This document shows, one piece after another, positions 37,063 through 49,515 of a stretch of 64,000 bases of DNA. The stretch is from Epiperipatus broadwayi (Eukaryota; Onychophora; Udeonychophora; Euonychophora; Peripatidae): positions 196,001 to 260,000 of the forward strand of contig JAQFVV010006639.1 in the NCBI GenBank assembly GCA_028023455.1, in the 5' to 3' direction. Position 1 is the stretch's first letter. Each line of letters starts with the position of its first letter. A model generated the notes under the pieces. The model saw only the letters and a program-made list of their open reading frames with translations, did no database searches and was not told the origin of the DNA. Made by a program: the position numbers and the translations under genes.

Positions 37063-38527
37063 CATTAAAAATGGAACATTCTATTTATTAATAAAAATTT
37101 ACCACCTACAATGTCCTTTAAAACATTTAATTGTAATATTTGACTTGCTGCTGTGGAATTTCAATTACAAAAATGTAATTACTAAAAGTTCATTATAATT
37201 TGGTTTCTCTTAGTTATAAAGATTGACATGTAGTGCTTTGAAAATCTTATAATATCAAGAGTTAAAATTAGAGGCAGTTTCTCCCTTTTATTACATCACT
37301 GTAATAACAGTATATCAATTTATCAGCTATAAACTTTTAACTAGTATTAAAAATGAAATCCCCATTCAACAAGACCAATGGTCATTGCATTAAATCCACA
37401 ACCTTATCACATTTTTATACTTTAAGTGATGAAATCAAAGTATAAAATTATGATATTTGAATACCTTAAAAAAAGAAATACATATTTTTCTCTAATCTTT
37501 ATTTTGGATTATATACATATATATTTCAAAAGCAGAAGTCACTACCTCCCACTGAGTCATGTAATATCAAAACCACAAAAAGATTAGTTTTTGATGGTAC
37601 ATCACTCAGTGGGGGATAGCTACTTCCACTTATCAATTATAGATATTTACAAAGTTATTATTATTTATGAATAGATAATCTTAATTTGTTGGTATAATTT
37701 TAATTTATTCAAGTATTGCCACATCACAAACAAATAATATTATAGCTTATGTCAGTCATTCATAATTATATATTTTTTAATTTGCATATTCTTTTTTTTA
37801 TATTAATACATTAAACCACATTCTAACAACATTGTCACACATACAGGATGCAAGACTTATCCAGATTTAATAATGATTGTGTAGGGATATGTGCAAATAA
37901 GAATATTCCACTGTCATCAAATTTATTACAAATTAATGAATGAAGTAATATTTTAAGGCCTAGGAGAAGAGTGAATGCTTGGAGATAGAAAAAGCTGTAT
38001 CAAAATCATACAAAGTGAATGGTAGATATTTAAAACATGTTATAATATAATATTCATTGTTATGTCAGTTTAAGATACCTGGGTGTGAAGATTTTTGCCA
38101 CTCCCTTTATATCACTTTGAATAATTTAGCACAAAAAAGATGGAAACATATAAATGAAAATACAAAAATGCTCTTTCTAATTGTAATAATTCCAATTTTA
38201 TTTTTTTGTTTTTATACCTGAAACTTTTTTCACAACATTATCCAAATCTAAATCTAAGCTTTTACATATTTTAATTCATATGTCAAAATTTTAAAGCCTT
38301 CTTGTATAGTACTTGAATGTTAACATTTCTCTAAATTAAATTCAGAGAAAGATCATTCCTATGAAACAAATGTTAATGACAATGTTATTGTTAAAATTGA
38401 AAACAGCACATTTAACATGTAACAGAAATCAAGTAGTTTCACAATTTCTAGCACCGTTTTGTAAAAAAAATTAAATAATTTCATTCTCACATGATCACTA
38501 TCTTTTATACTAGCACATAATTGTTAA
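37063..38527. other. AT-rich DNA with one small hairpin
   Basis: CCTCCCACTGAGT and ACTCAGTGGGGG (within 37,537-37,620) form a short inverted repeat with a ~45-bp loop. Otherwise nothing was recognised. Confidence 0.5.
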
Positions 38528-39345
38528 TAAACAAGGCAAAACTCTCCATACAGTAGTGCCACCCTATGCCAACCAGAGTAATCAATGGATGCCAGAGGGC
38601 TTGTGCATAAAATCCCTATCCAGTGCCTACTCATCCATTATCCCCAGACTAGTTTCTAGCTTGTGGCCTTTGTCAGTGAGGAGTCTTGGATCTGAGAGCA
38701 CTGCACCTAGATCTTAAGATCTAATGCAACCCTCCAGCAGCCACAAGCCAGAAACTAGTCTGGGGATATTGGATGAGTAGGCACTGGATAGGGATTTTAT
38801 GCACAAGCCTTCTGGCATCCATTGATTACTCTTGTTGGCACAGGGTGGCACTACTGTATGGAAAGTTTTGCATTGTTTATTAACAATTATGTGCTAGTAT
38901 AAGAGATAGTGATCATGTGATGTTTAGTGGTTTAACACCAATCCTGCCTAATAGGATAGTGGTGGCTATGGTTGTTAAAGAGCCAAAGACACAAAAAGGT
39001 ATGGGTGCTGAACTGACTTTAGACCTATATGACTATATAAGCTATTGAGCTTAGATTGAAAATATTATTGTGTTTTCAATTCTATTCTCATAAATTTTGT
39101 AGTTAAGTAGGGTTAAAAGGTGGCTGCTGGAGGGTTGCATTAGATCCTAAGATCTAGATGTAGTGCTCTCAGATCCATAGCTCCTCACTGACGAAGGCCA
39201 CAAGCCAGAAACTTGTCTTGGGATCTTGGATGAGTAGGCACTGGATAGGGATTTTATGCACAAGCCTTCTGGCATCCATTGATTACTCTGGTTGGCACAT
39301 GGTGGCACTATTGTATGGAGAGTTTTGCCTTGTTTAATTTCATTC
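38528..39345. mobile_element. Family B copy 3: foldback plus tandem monomer
   Basis: 38,528-38,880 is a foldback like copies 1 and 2. Its left-arm hammerhead is inactivated (CTGACAA), and its right arm lacks the core box but keeps CCAGAAACTAGTC. The right arm then runs on, without a break, into a second direct monomer whose hammerhead is at 39,182-39,223. The two GAAAC boxes (38,751 and 39,208) are 457 bp apart, the monomer length. Tandem monomers delimited by ribozymes are the hallmark of retrozymes. Confidence 0.75.
39182..39223 (+). ncRNA. Type I hammerhead motif (family B, tandem monomer)
   Basis: CTGACGA (39,188-39,194), stem II GGC/GCC around CACAA, GAAA (39,208-39,211), cleavage-site base C39217. 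Against the 1.0-kb copy a stem II A-T pair is G-C here, a compensatory change. Stem III (ACTTGT) and stem I each carry one mismatch. Confidence 0.65.
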
Positions 39346-41855
39346 TCATTCAAAAACTTGAAAGAAACTTTCAATGAATACAGTGTTGTTCAGATTTTAT
39401 TCTTACTATGATAAGTCATTGATTATAACGGAATGTTTATTGGTGATTAAATAATACATTATTTTATTGAAAATATATAGTACATGTCAGCAACATATCA
39501 AAGTGGACTCACTTAAAAAAAGTAGTGTGGTTAAATTAAGTTATAAAGCAATTTTATCATTGTATATATCTTCCATGTGATAAATCATTACCACTTGTGT
39601 CCTTATATACTTTGCAACCTTTCACAAAACAGTTCTGTATAGTCAGAATAGTCACCATTTATAATTTTCTCAATTATTAGAAGAATTTATGCTTGGAGCT
39701 TGTTAAAAGGAACGGAATAGTAAACTGTCATAATTTGGAATGTGGCTATCTAGAAACAATAATTTCACATCATGCAGTAAACCTTGTCCAATAAAATGAT
39801 TAAATTACTTGAAGTTTTGTGTAGTCATAAAAAGAATCTGCCAAAAATATTGTATTGTCAGGGATAATCATTTTTTGCATAGATAAAAAACTTTAGGTTA
39901 GGCGATAATTTTGTTAAAGATTGCTTCAAAGTAGACAGTTCTTGTTTCTAGATTATACTAATATTTTATGATGATCATATTTTAATCTACATAACTCACA
40001 TTTATAATTACTAGCTTTCAAAATACATCTTTTATACTTTTCTATTTATTTAAATGTTATCTGTCCTTTCTTTATTTAATAACTATACTGACATCTACCA
40101 AAATAAAAATAAAAATAAGGCTTTTCTGCACCAAAAATGGCTTGTTATTTCTTTCCATGTGTTCAATTTTTTGCTAAAATTTATATCTTATTAATTATGT
40201 TATGTTGCATGCAAATGGTAGCACTATATTGCATTAATCATTTAAAAGCCAATGTATTATTCATATTATTACAATAAGTTTTATGTATTCATTTAAACAT
40301 TGTTTTTAAATCTACAGTAAAAAGTTACAGAATATTAATAAGTTTATAACTGATGAACAATAATGATGAGATGAATTCCAAGAGATTATAAAAGATTTAG
40401 GAACTACTGGTATTCAGAGATGAATGGATGAAATAATGTAGTTTGCTACAGTAATGTAGAAGGGAGAGACTATGGAGAAAGCTTCCTTTTGCAGTGGATT
40501 GCTAATATTTAAAATAATGATCATTATATTATAACCACCATTCCATCCATCATCAACATTAACCAACATATAAAAATGTATGACCAAGAATATTTTACAT
40601 TTGCTTCAATTTTTATTAACCATCAATCTCAAATTATATCACAACTCTAAATCAAAGTAAAAACTCTAGGCTAGTTTCTCTAACTAGACATGCATTTCAA
40701 GGATAACTGTTGTGTGATGGGTAAATTGCAAGAAATAAATACCAAATTTATAATATAATAAAACTAGTGGTTATAATCATATTTACTATGAAATTATCTA
40801 CTGTTAATGAACTATTAAGTTATATCAAATAAGTATAAATCTATAGACAATCTAAGGTATGTCCTCTATAATATCAAACTAATCTATATAATGAACACCA
40901 TATAATCTTAATGACTTTGAAGATCTTTAAAGTCATAACGCAAATCAAAGTATTGGGATGTCCTACTCATTTATATTAACAAAATGACAAGCTTTAGCAG
41001 ACTGCTACCTATCATATTCGACGATTATCGCTTAAAAGTTCCACGTTGTTGTGTTGCAACAACCTAATTTCGGACAGAGAACAAAAAAATCATATTTAAT
41101 GTAAAACTAATGGCTGAACGATTTCTTTTATCATGTTTACTTTAGTGAGGTGTGTAATCCTTCATAAAATCCACTATATATATACGTCATCATGGATATT
41201 CTGGCTAGTGCATTTGCATGACAAATCTAAAAACTGGGTTCAAATTTGAGCGAATAAAATACAGAATATTTTTTTCAGATTCCCATCAGACATAATTTTT
41301 TATAGATAAACCAGAGGTAAACTTAAAAAAGTTTTACAACTCATCGATAGGCTAACTTTTTTTTTTGAAATTCATTTTATAAACAGTTTTTATATAGACA
41401 ATGTGGAGAAAAATATTTCTTACAGGATTTCAGCTGCTTTCCTTCCTTGTTTTATTCTCTAATAAAAAATAACTATATGCTTACTTATCGATTAAGTTAG
41501 ATGAGTTCGATTCGAATTCCAGGCATAATACTAACCTCTATGCCATGAAATATTTTCTTTTATAATGTATATATATAAGAAGAAAATGAAAATTTTATGC
41601 ATTTGCTTAATTAGTAAGTTAGAAAATCAAGAAATATAATCTCTCATTTATATATGCAAAAACAAAAGCAGAGAGGAAAAAAAAGTACTTTTATATAAAT
41701 ATAGTATTTTTTGAAGCTGTAAAATAAAATTTTATATTTTTTTTGTTTTTTGTTTTAGAGATTTTTGAATGTTGGTTTAATTATTTTTATAGTTTTAAGA
41801 GTTTGTAAAAGACGCTTAAGTTTTTTTTAGTTTTGAAGTTCTGAACAGGTTGGTT
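39346..41855. other. AT-rich DNA with a weak tRNA-like stretch
   Basis: At about 41,200-41,250 TGGCTAGTGCA and GGGTTCAAATTTG are spaced like A and B boxes, suggesting a decayed tRNA-derived element. Near 41,500 a minus-strand TGGCATAGAGG with a TTCGAATCG is too tightly spaced for a tRNA. No gene was recognised in the rest. Confidence 0.4.
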
Positions 41856-41923
41856 GATTGCGAATTCGAGGACGGAGATAAACGCTACGCAATATGAATT
41901 CTGGTCAAACAAGGTGACAGACC

Positions 41924-42109
41924 ATGTTATTAGCAGCTTTTCAAAAAGTCATTATTAACCTATTAAGATTGACTCCATTTTCTCACGTAGAAAAGCGGCA
42001 GCGAGAAGAGATCCTGTTTGCCAGGCGGCAACTAAAAGCGCGCTTGCCGTGGCACCTGCAGAAAGAGCAACGAGTAATTACCGTTACAGTCCTGTCTTCC
42101 ACTTTCTGA
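41924..42109 (+). CDS. Candidate short coding frame, unknown
   Basis: A 61-codon ATG frame with balanced codon use and many Arg/Lys/Gln residues (KRQREEIL, RRQLKARL), in the only GC-richer, CpG-containing part of the window. A possible splice donor, GAGTAATT, at about 42,073 would end an exon in phase 0. A CAG acceptor after a pyrimidine-rich tract lies at 42,357-42,359. No domain is recognised. It could be an exon of a host gene, a decayed element, or chance. Confidence 0.25.
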   Translation: MLLAAFQKVIINLLRLTPFSHVEKRQREEILFARRQLKARLPWHLQKEQRVITVTVLSSTF

Positions 42110-42360
42110 TCTCAGACTTTATATTATAAAGAAAAAGCAAAGCGTTTGCATTACAATTTTTGACTAGAATAGCAATTAAGAAGAATTTAATAGGAGGAGC
42201 AGCGCTAGAGGCAAAATAGCCGGCCGCACGCCTTCTATAAAGACATATTGTTATTCAGATCCCGCTGGCGTTTTTTTTTCTCTAAAGGCAACTGCAATCT
42301 AATTCATAATAACCTTCACAGTTATTATTTATCTATTTTGAAAGGTTTTATTTATCCAGG

Positions 42361-42648
42361 CAGCTGCAACTAAGAACTCCTCAACAAAGTCGCGAAGACA
42401 AACAAGAAGCGAACCTTGCTAATCAGACTCTATTGCCCTTACTAACAGCAGCTGTTAGATTGGCTTATGAAAGACTCACCCGCGAAAATATGATCCCGTG
42501 ATACTGTCATAAAGCTAAGGAGCAGTTCTGAGACAGACTCTTCATAAATCAAGAACTGCACCAAGTGAAAAATCTTTTAAGTCCAGAGCTAGCAATGGGT
42601 CTAGCAGCCTACCAACACGTGGTCAAGTGGTATATCGAGTGTTTGTAA
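42361..42648 (+). pseudogene. Coding-like frame with two in-frame stops, unknown
   Basis: One frame reads with coding-like composition for ~95 codons (LLPLLTAAVRLAYERLT, then LLSPELAMGLAAYQHVVKW) to TAA at 42,646-42,648. It is broken only by TGA at 42,499-42,501 and 42,529-42,531. It begins after a plausible splice acceptor, TTTATCCAG. Few synonymous stops in AT-rich surroundings suggest former coding. The family is not recognised. Confidence 0.3.
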
Positions 42649-44632
42649 TCTTTTCTTGCCTTTTAATCTGATTGAGATATTGTAACAAGTGCGTCTAGCT
42701 AAGCGACGATTTCTCCGTACGCCTAGAAGCGAAAGAAGCTAAAAAATGCGCATTGCACAAGCCACATTTATTGATAAAATAATATTTAAAAAAACAAAAC
42801 AAAAAGATTAAAACTTATCAAATATTTTGGAAACAGATTGTTTAAATGTGTTTGATCTTTGAATTTGACAATAAAGTCAAACTTTTACTACAAACTCAAC
42901 CCGCACTTATTTTAACTTCACTTAAAAAGCGCGCTCTTTTTCCTCAGAAACTTTTCTTCTGCCAGGGCCCGTTGAATGCGCAAACGCAGATCAATTAAAA
43001 AGCCACGCTTAAGACTGATAATAGCCACCTTTTGTTGTCCGCATATACGTATTCGTCAGTAAGTTTATAGCTTTAATATATTTTGTACTTCTTTTATGAT
43101 TTATATTCTGCTCGGAAAAAAAAAAAATGAAGTTTAAAAATTAATTTACTAACAGGCAATTTAAACCGCGTGCAATTTTACAAACAGTTACATTGTGGTT
43201 TTAATTGATCAATATATATTTAAAACTAACCTACTTTTAAAATTTAAAATTTGAGCAACTAGGAGTTGATTTAGCGGTTATTATTTTAATATTTTCCTAA
43301 AAGATGTATTTTTGTATGAAATTATAGATTTTAAAGAGAATGAAATAACGTTTTGCCCGTCGACTATTTTTAAACATTAGTAAAAGAAACGCTTAGTCTT
43401 CCAACTTTAATATCAACTATTATTAATAACATAGTCAGACTTTTTTAATTAGCTGATTTCTTTATTTTTTGTAGTAGAAGCTATATAGTAAAACAATAAC
43501 AAATCCGTTTGGTTTAAGATCCCAATCGATTTATAGCAGATGGATTACTTTACAATTAGATTGTTGTTAGCTCTTTTTTTTTGGAAGGGGGGAGAGGGAT
43601 TGTGGAGTCCGATTTATTTTTCTTTTTTTTTTTTTTCCAAACCTTATGACAAATTTTTAATTTTATATTGAAATGCAATTTCTTTTATCATTTTTTTTTT
43701 TTTTAAAAAAAAAGATATTATTTTTACTTGCTTTACTTTTTTTATAAGATCTTGATATTTTAGAAGATGGGTTCTATCTGCAAGCTTGTTAATCTAAAGC
43801 ACGTGCAAAACTCCGACAGCCACTGTCTATTAATACAAATGTTACCACTGAATAGAGTTTCTTCTATACAATTTCTATAAATAAAAAAAAAATCAAGAAA
43901 ACTCAGAGTTTTTGAAAACCTGCTCAATAACACAAAAGAGATTCAAAAGTCATTTTTCCCCACTCTGGCAAGCAATACGTTTTTTTTTAGCTATTCATAA
44001 ATTGAAGAAATAGAGGATAATAATCATAATAAGAAGAAAGATCTTTCTATAAGCAAAGACTACAAAAAATTATTTGTAATTCACACAAGGTGGCGCATTA
44101 TGAAGCTTCTAACTTCATATTATTTTATTTATATAAAAATAAATAATAGAAAAAGAACACGCAATCAGTTTCGGACAATAATTTAAAAAAAAAAAAATCT
44201 GAAAAGGAGGAATTCATATTATAATTGGCAATTTGTATAATTTCGTTGAGTGATAGTTTGGATAAACATACGTATGTTAAGATCTCTACTCAGAGGCAGG
44301 TGGGGTAACCTAGGCAATACCGTACTAACAACCAAGTTCAAACTCTTCATCATTGCTAACTACATTTTTAAAACAATTTATTTAGCTATAACATAACTCT
44401 CATGAAACTTTACATCATTAACATTTATAAGTTAAACATTATTCTAATATATATATATAGTAAACGCAGTTTTATAAATACAAATAATATAATATGTACA
44501 TTTTTCATTTGAGATCAACAATTACATCAAATTAACACGAAGTGTTTGATTCGGTAAAAATGTAAAATAACCCCGGTTAAATTTATTTCGTTATCACCAT
44601 AATTTTTAAACAGATCCAAGCCATGCAGTGTC
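42649..44632. other. GC-richer patch grading into AT-rich DNA
   Basis: CpG-containing sequence continues to about 43,080 (GCGCGCTC near 42,929, GGGCCCGTTGAATGCGC near 42,965). After that it is A/T rich with homopolymer runs near 43,620 and 43,700. No transcript structure could be assigned. Confidence 0.4.
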
Positions 44633-44775
44633 CATATTTACAAACTATGTAATAGATGCGGGATTCGAACTCAGATTTTCACACGACCCTCAACTCTCAG
44701 TGCCATCTTATATTGCTAACCCACCTGATCACACACATGTTGAAAGTCTGAATTCGAATCCCGCATATATTACAT
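44633..44775. repeat. Family A tRNA-like ends joined head to head
   Basis: GCGGGATTCGAACTCAGA (near 44,658) and TCTGAATTCGAATCCCGC (near 44,747) are near-perfect inverted B-box regions. A-box-like sequence lies between them and the ribozyme-bearing arms have been deleted. This is a minimal remnant of the family A palindrome. Confidence 0.7.
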
Positions 44776-46230
44776 ATATAAATGCAGGTATTAAGCCTGT
44801 ACAATGTATTGAACTATGTAATTGTAATGTGAGTGTGGGTGAAACTAATACGAAACAGGATTCCCTTGCGTAATTTAATGTAGTGATATAATACAGGCAA
44901 TGAAATTCAAAGGCAATGAGACACAGCCCTACTCTGTTCCATCCGGTTCTCGTAATTCTACTTGAACTCCCTGACAATAAACCATTCGATTATTATTTTA
45001 TTAAAAAGGTTTTCCATTGAAAAAGTGAATTGAGAACTTGCATTTACAAGTTAATAAAATTATTATATCAGTCTTAATTTTTCATATTTTACAATTTAAG
45101 AAGTGTGCTAATGAGTAATACTTAAAATCCTTATTAAATAGTTCTAAAAGAGAGAGCACTTCTCAATATTATTTGTAATGCATATAAAGTGCTTCAATAT
45201 TATAAATAAAATATGCATTCAATGCATAAATCTCACATTCATTGCATTAAACATATTATATTTAAACAATATTTCTTAATGGATGTTTTTGTTTATTTCT
45301 CATGGGATAAATATCAACTGTTTTTTTTCTACTTCGGAATTCTTAACTATAATAGAGAGACTTATAGTTTTTTGCTTGTCTATTATTATTTTTACTTTTA
45401 TTCATTAATTACACGCACACACACATATATATATTGAAACAGTAAGGTCTGCTTTGCAGATCTTCGTTTCACCTTTTTCTCACCTATTTCCTACCCTCAT
45501 ACCTTAGTTTGAACCCCAATCTATCGTAGTGTGTCTGCAATACGCTTATATACCGAAAATCCCGCCTAATTTTAAACCACGAGCACAATGCTCATATTGT
45601 ATATATAACTCATTCCCAAATAAATAAAATATTATAGATTATGTATTTGTTCACATAATTTAGATTTATTTAAAAGTAGTTTATATAGGTCATAATTGCG
45701 CACACACTATGATATGTATTTAAAACATATCAAACTTATAAATTGTTGAAGTTATTTTGTTTGAATCTATTTACAAATATATATTGCCATCGTAATATAT
45801 TTTTATTTAAAATAAAATTCATTTAGTAAATATTCGTTTAGTAAATACATTCAAATATTGCAATTGAAAAGTAAAATAATTTTCGTTTAATTTAATAAAA
45901 GTCATTCCAAATATTTCTGTTAAAATAAATGAGGGACAATAGTTTAATTAGTTAATGTTATATAAGTTTATCTAAAAACAGTAGATATCCACTTAAGATT
46001 TTCTTTAATTAGTAAAAGTAATTTTTAATTAGATCTAGTTTGTAATTCGAATGTCAACAGGAAAATTAACAAAAGAAATTAATTAATGTTGAATTCCTTT
46101 AGACATTTGGATAGATTTAATTACAACTGATAAGTCCGATATATTTTTGTAACGCTCCAGGGCAGTTCTATTGTTAATTTCTACTATAAAAAGGAAGGTT
46201 TTCTTTTGTTCTCTATTCTAATATTTCTAA
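44776..46230. other. AT-rich non-coding DNA
   Basis: A weak minus-strand B-box-like GGGGTTCAAACTA lies near 45,515. No gene was seen. Confidence 0.45.
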
Positions 46231-47360
46231 GAGAAATCATTCTGAGGTCTAATGTTTCTAACCAAAATTATTGTAGTAATTTGTAAATCTTGACATGACA
46301 GAGTAGAGCGCAAGAAGGCTATTTCTCTCCAGAATGGTCATATGCTGCCATAGACCATCGGAAGTTATCACACAAGGAACCCCGGATCTACAGCCACTGC
46401 CAAAAATATAAACATTTCCAGATTTTGCTGTTAAATTATATAAAAACCTGCCGACCATCAATCTACCCAAAATGCTTCTCCAGAGGTAACCCTAAATTAA
46501 CCCAAGAGCTCCTGTGATAACTAACATGATATAGCTATTTTAAATTGTTTTCTGATATTTCACATAACTTCATTATGTATTTCTTTAACATGTTTAAATA
46601 TATTCAACATTTTGCTCTCTATCCTTGGGTTAATATTTTCTATTGATTAAGCTTTCTGTTATTTTATTATAATAATGTGTCAGAATCATCTTTGACCGTG
46701 TGAATTATTCCCTTTGATGAAAATAAGATGCCGCTATGAAGGCATATTTTAAATTTCTAAATAGTTTTCCAATTTTATTATCTTGCAAATCACTCGTTCG
46801 AGGCCGATTCTTTTCTTTAATATATAATATAATCACATAGTTTAAAATCTACATGTTATTGATTTTAATCTAATATGAGAGTATGTGCGAGGTCAATGAT
46901 GAAATGTGTCCCCTAATGCATGATTGCATATATAAATCTATACTTACTTTTTAAACCCGCAAGCATGCATTTTCCTATTTTAATTACCGTGTTCTACTTT
47001 AATTACAAAGTCTATCATTGACGTCGAGAATGTGCGGACCCTGATAAATGAATTTCTGGGAATTTGATTGGGCATTTCTCTTAATCCAAGTAAAACCCAT
47101 TCAGTGTGTTTTATATACACTAGTCTCATATTGCTGGTAAATGAATTGGTTGTTGAGACCACTTTGTTTTAATTTTCCAAGGATTCTTTACACGGCCAAG
47201 GCCGTTCTCTTTGCTTTTGCAGTTTCCAGGCAGAGTGTGTCCACAAATGACACACCTGGGAATTACACACAATCATCACACAGTCACTAAGTTTTGGCTG
47301 TTCATAAAATACTTTCCTATGGGTTAGTGGTGAGATGCCCTCCGTAATCATTCCGGATAT
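46231..47360 (-). other. Region with short unidentified minus-strand frames
   Basis: Less AT-rich than its neighbours. Minus-strand frames at 46,258-46,470, 46,980-47,162 and 47,169-47,351 are adjacent, and the last two abut in different frames. They may be fragments of a broken coding sequence. No domain or catalytic motif was identified, so no function is assigned. Confidence 0.25.
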
Positions 47361-48170
47361 TCAATATTGTTTTATTTTATATTTATTTTACAAAGCATCC
47401 ATGACTTAAACATGTCACACCCTCCAACTTTAATAAATTCATTATCAGCAATACTGACCTCCCAATGTAACTTTATTATTATTATTATCGAATAAATGCT
47501 TTGATCACATTCCCACTTTATTGCTTAGTAAGCTTTTGTCCGTGCCATTCTCGAGATCAATAAACATTATATAACCCGTAATATAAAACATTTTCTTAAA
47601 TTTGTATAATTGCTCAAAGCACCTCACACATGTTCCTATCTCATCAAGCACATTATCGTAATGCTATTAGCCCGAGGAATAGAATATATCACTTTGCTTT
47701 AAAACCTTTTGTCATTTATTGGAATATAATGCCCACAATTATTTAATATTCGTCCCTGTCTCATATAAGCAGACAGTGGCATTATATATATAATTTATAT
47801 GAATAAATTTTGTGAAATTATTTAAAACTAAATTTGATCTCTTATTTTATTTTATTCCTATCACTGTCTTGGTATATATATATATATTTTCTGCATTTTT
47901 TTTGTAAATCCATAGACATTAATTAGCCACCCAAGCTTCTTTTAGTATAGAGTCTTTTGTTTCTCCCTGACCACCAGGCACCGGTAAAAGGTTATACTAG
48001 TAGTGGCATCAGATGCGTTATCACATAGATGGCACTGTGAAATTTGGACTTTAGATTCAAACTTAGTATATCTAGAAGGCAACCCTTCCTAGAATATTCA
48101 GTTTTAGGTCTGGGGTTTGAATTCTGCAGTGTGTTAGCGAGATAGACGATTCTGACTGTTACAATATATA
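47361..48170. other. AT-rich non-coding DNA
   Basis: A weak tRNA-like phrase, GGGGTTTGAATTCTGC, lies near 48,113. Nothing else recognised. Confidence 0.45.
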
Positions 48171-48175
48171 TATAT

Positions 48176-49515
48176 CAAAACTACCCCAAAACCAAAATTA
48201 AAGCAGACCAGCATAAAAATAATATTAAAACACAACCTAGGGTTTCACTGCTACAAGCAGACTTCTCAAGTGTAAAGAACTACAAAAACTACACAATATA
48301 TATAATATTAAAAACTACCCACAAATCCATTCACCTCCCATCCACCCTTAATATTAAAAGAACTCTTAAATAAATTAATTGCTTCATAATAATAAATTTT
48401 CAATAATAAAGATTTTTTAATTCTTCTTTTGAATTCATTTCTCTCAAAGAAGACAACCTTAGCTTCATCAAAATCAATAGTGTGGCCTGTATCTTTTTCA
48501 TGGACATACAAAGCAGAACTAAGATATCTATTTTTAACTCTACTTTTATGAACCTTTATTCTTTCATTTAAACTCAAACTACTCTGACCTATGTAAATCT
48601 TCTTACAAAATAAACAAGGAATAAAATATACTACACCAGGAATAGTCTTTCTATCAAAAACTTATTTTGTATTATTTAATAAATTATTCAATGTAACACC
48701 CCTTTTTCAAGCAATTTTCTTATTTCCAAACAATTTACTATTTCTACACACAATTTTATAAGAAGACAATTATATGGCAAAGAAATAAAATCATATTTTT
48801 CTTTAACCTTTACATCCTTACAAATATTACTATTAAATAAAATACTTTTAACAAATTTATCAGAGTATCCAACACTCAAGTAATCTTTATAAAATTGATA
48901 TTTCTGACACAAAGCTACCCCACTAGAATTATTTAATTTAATATTTCTATGACAATAATTCCTTAAAGCAGCTACTTTATGAGATACAGACTGATAGCTA
49001 TCAGGTTTAATTATAGATCTTAATTCTTTACTTTTAACTAAATGACTGCACAATAAACAATTAGTTTTTACATTTCTAATCACCAAAAGATCTAAAAATT
49101 TTAACTTACCAAAATCTAACCCCCCTTCCTTCTAATACAAATTTTATAGAAGGGTCAAAACAATTAAACTCATTTACAAATTCCTTCAATTAATCATTCT
49201 CAACTACAAATAAACAATCATCAACACATCTGATAAATAATTTTACTTATAAACCATTATTTTTACTAATAATTTCCTCTTCCATAAAACTAATATAAAC
49301 TGAATATACTAAAGGAGAAATAATATAACCTATTATCCACCCTTCCTTAATCTTATAAAAATTACCTTTATAAGTAAAATACATAGAATCTTCCAATAAA
49401 AAAAGCAAATCTTTAATTACCTTAATTTTATTTTTTGATAAAGAACTTTTCTTAATCAATACAGACAAAAGAACATCAATACTGCTTAACCTATTAACAG
49501 ACTGATACATTATTG
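48176..49515 (-). pseudogene. Penelope-like element, minus copy (broken)
   Basis: Readable minus-strand pieces, in order: reverse transcriptase (49,247-49,510) with GNFYKIKEGWIIGYIISPL before a stop, a region with CVDD replacing YVDD, linker (48,688-49,086), then the GIY-YIG endonuclease C-terminus (48,308-48,577) and the 3' untranslated region. Stops and frameshifts separate the pieces. The N-terminal part of the reverse transcriptase is missing. It is the mirror image of the plus copy from ~49,520. PLEs prime reverse transcription at a nick made by their own endonuclease. Confidence 0.85.
48230..48273 (-). ncRNA. PLE 3' hammerhead-like motif, U3-A8 variant
   Basis: Minus strand: stem I ACAC with GTGT, core TTGAGAA (48,263-48,269), CTGC/GCAG hairpin, GAAA, stem III ACC/GGT with loop CTA, cleavage-site base U. 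The stem III loop differs from the other two copies while the helix is kept. Confidence 0.5.

Noticed and set aside
41480-41560. Minus-strand tRNA gene near 41,500.
   Set aside because: A-box and B-box phrases are only about 15 bases apart and no cloverleaf can be drawn.
43040-43080. Minus-strand CTGACGAA near 43,050.
   Set aside because: No GAAA box or helices follow.
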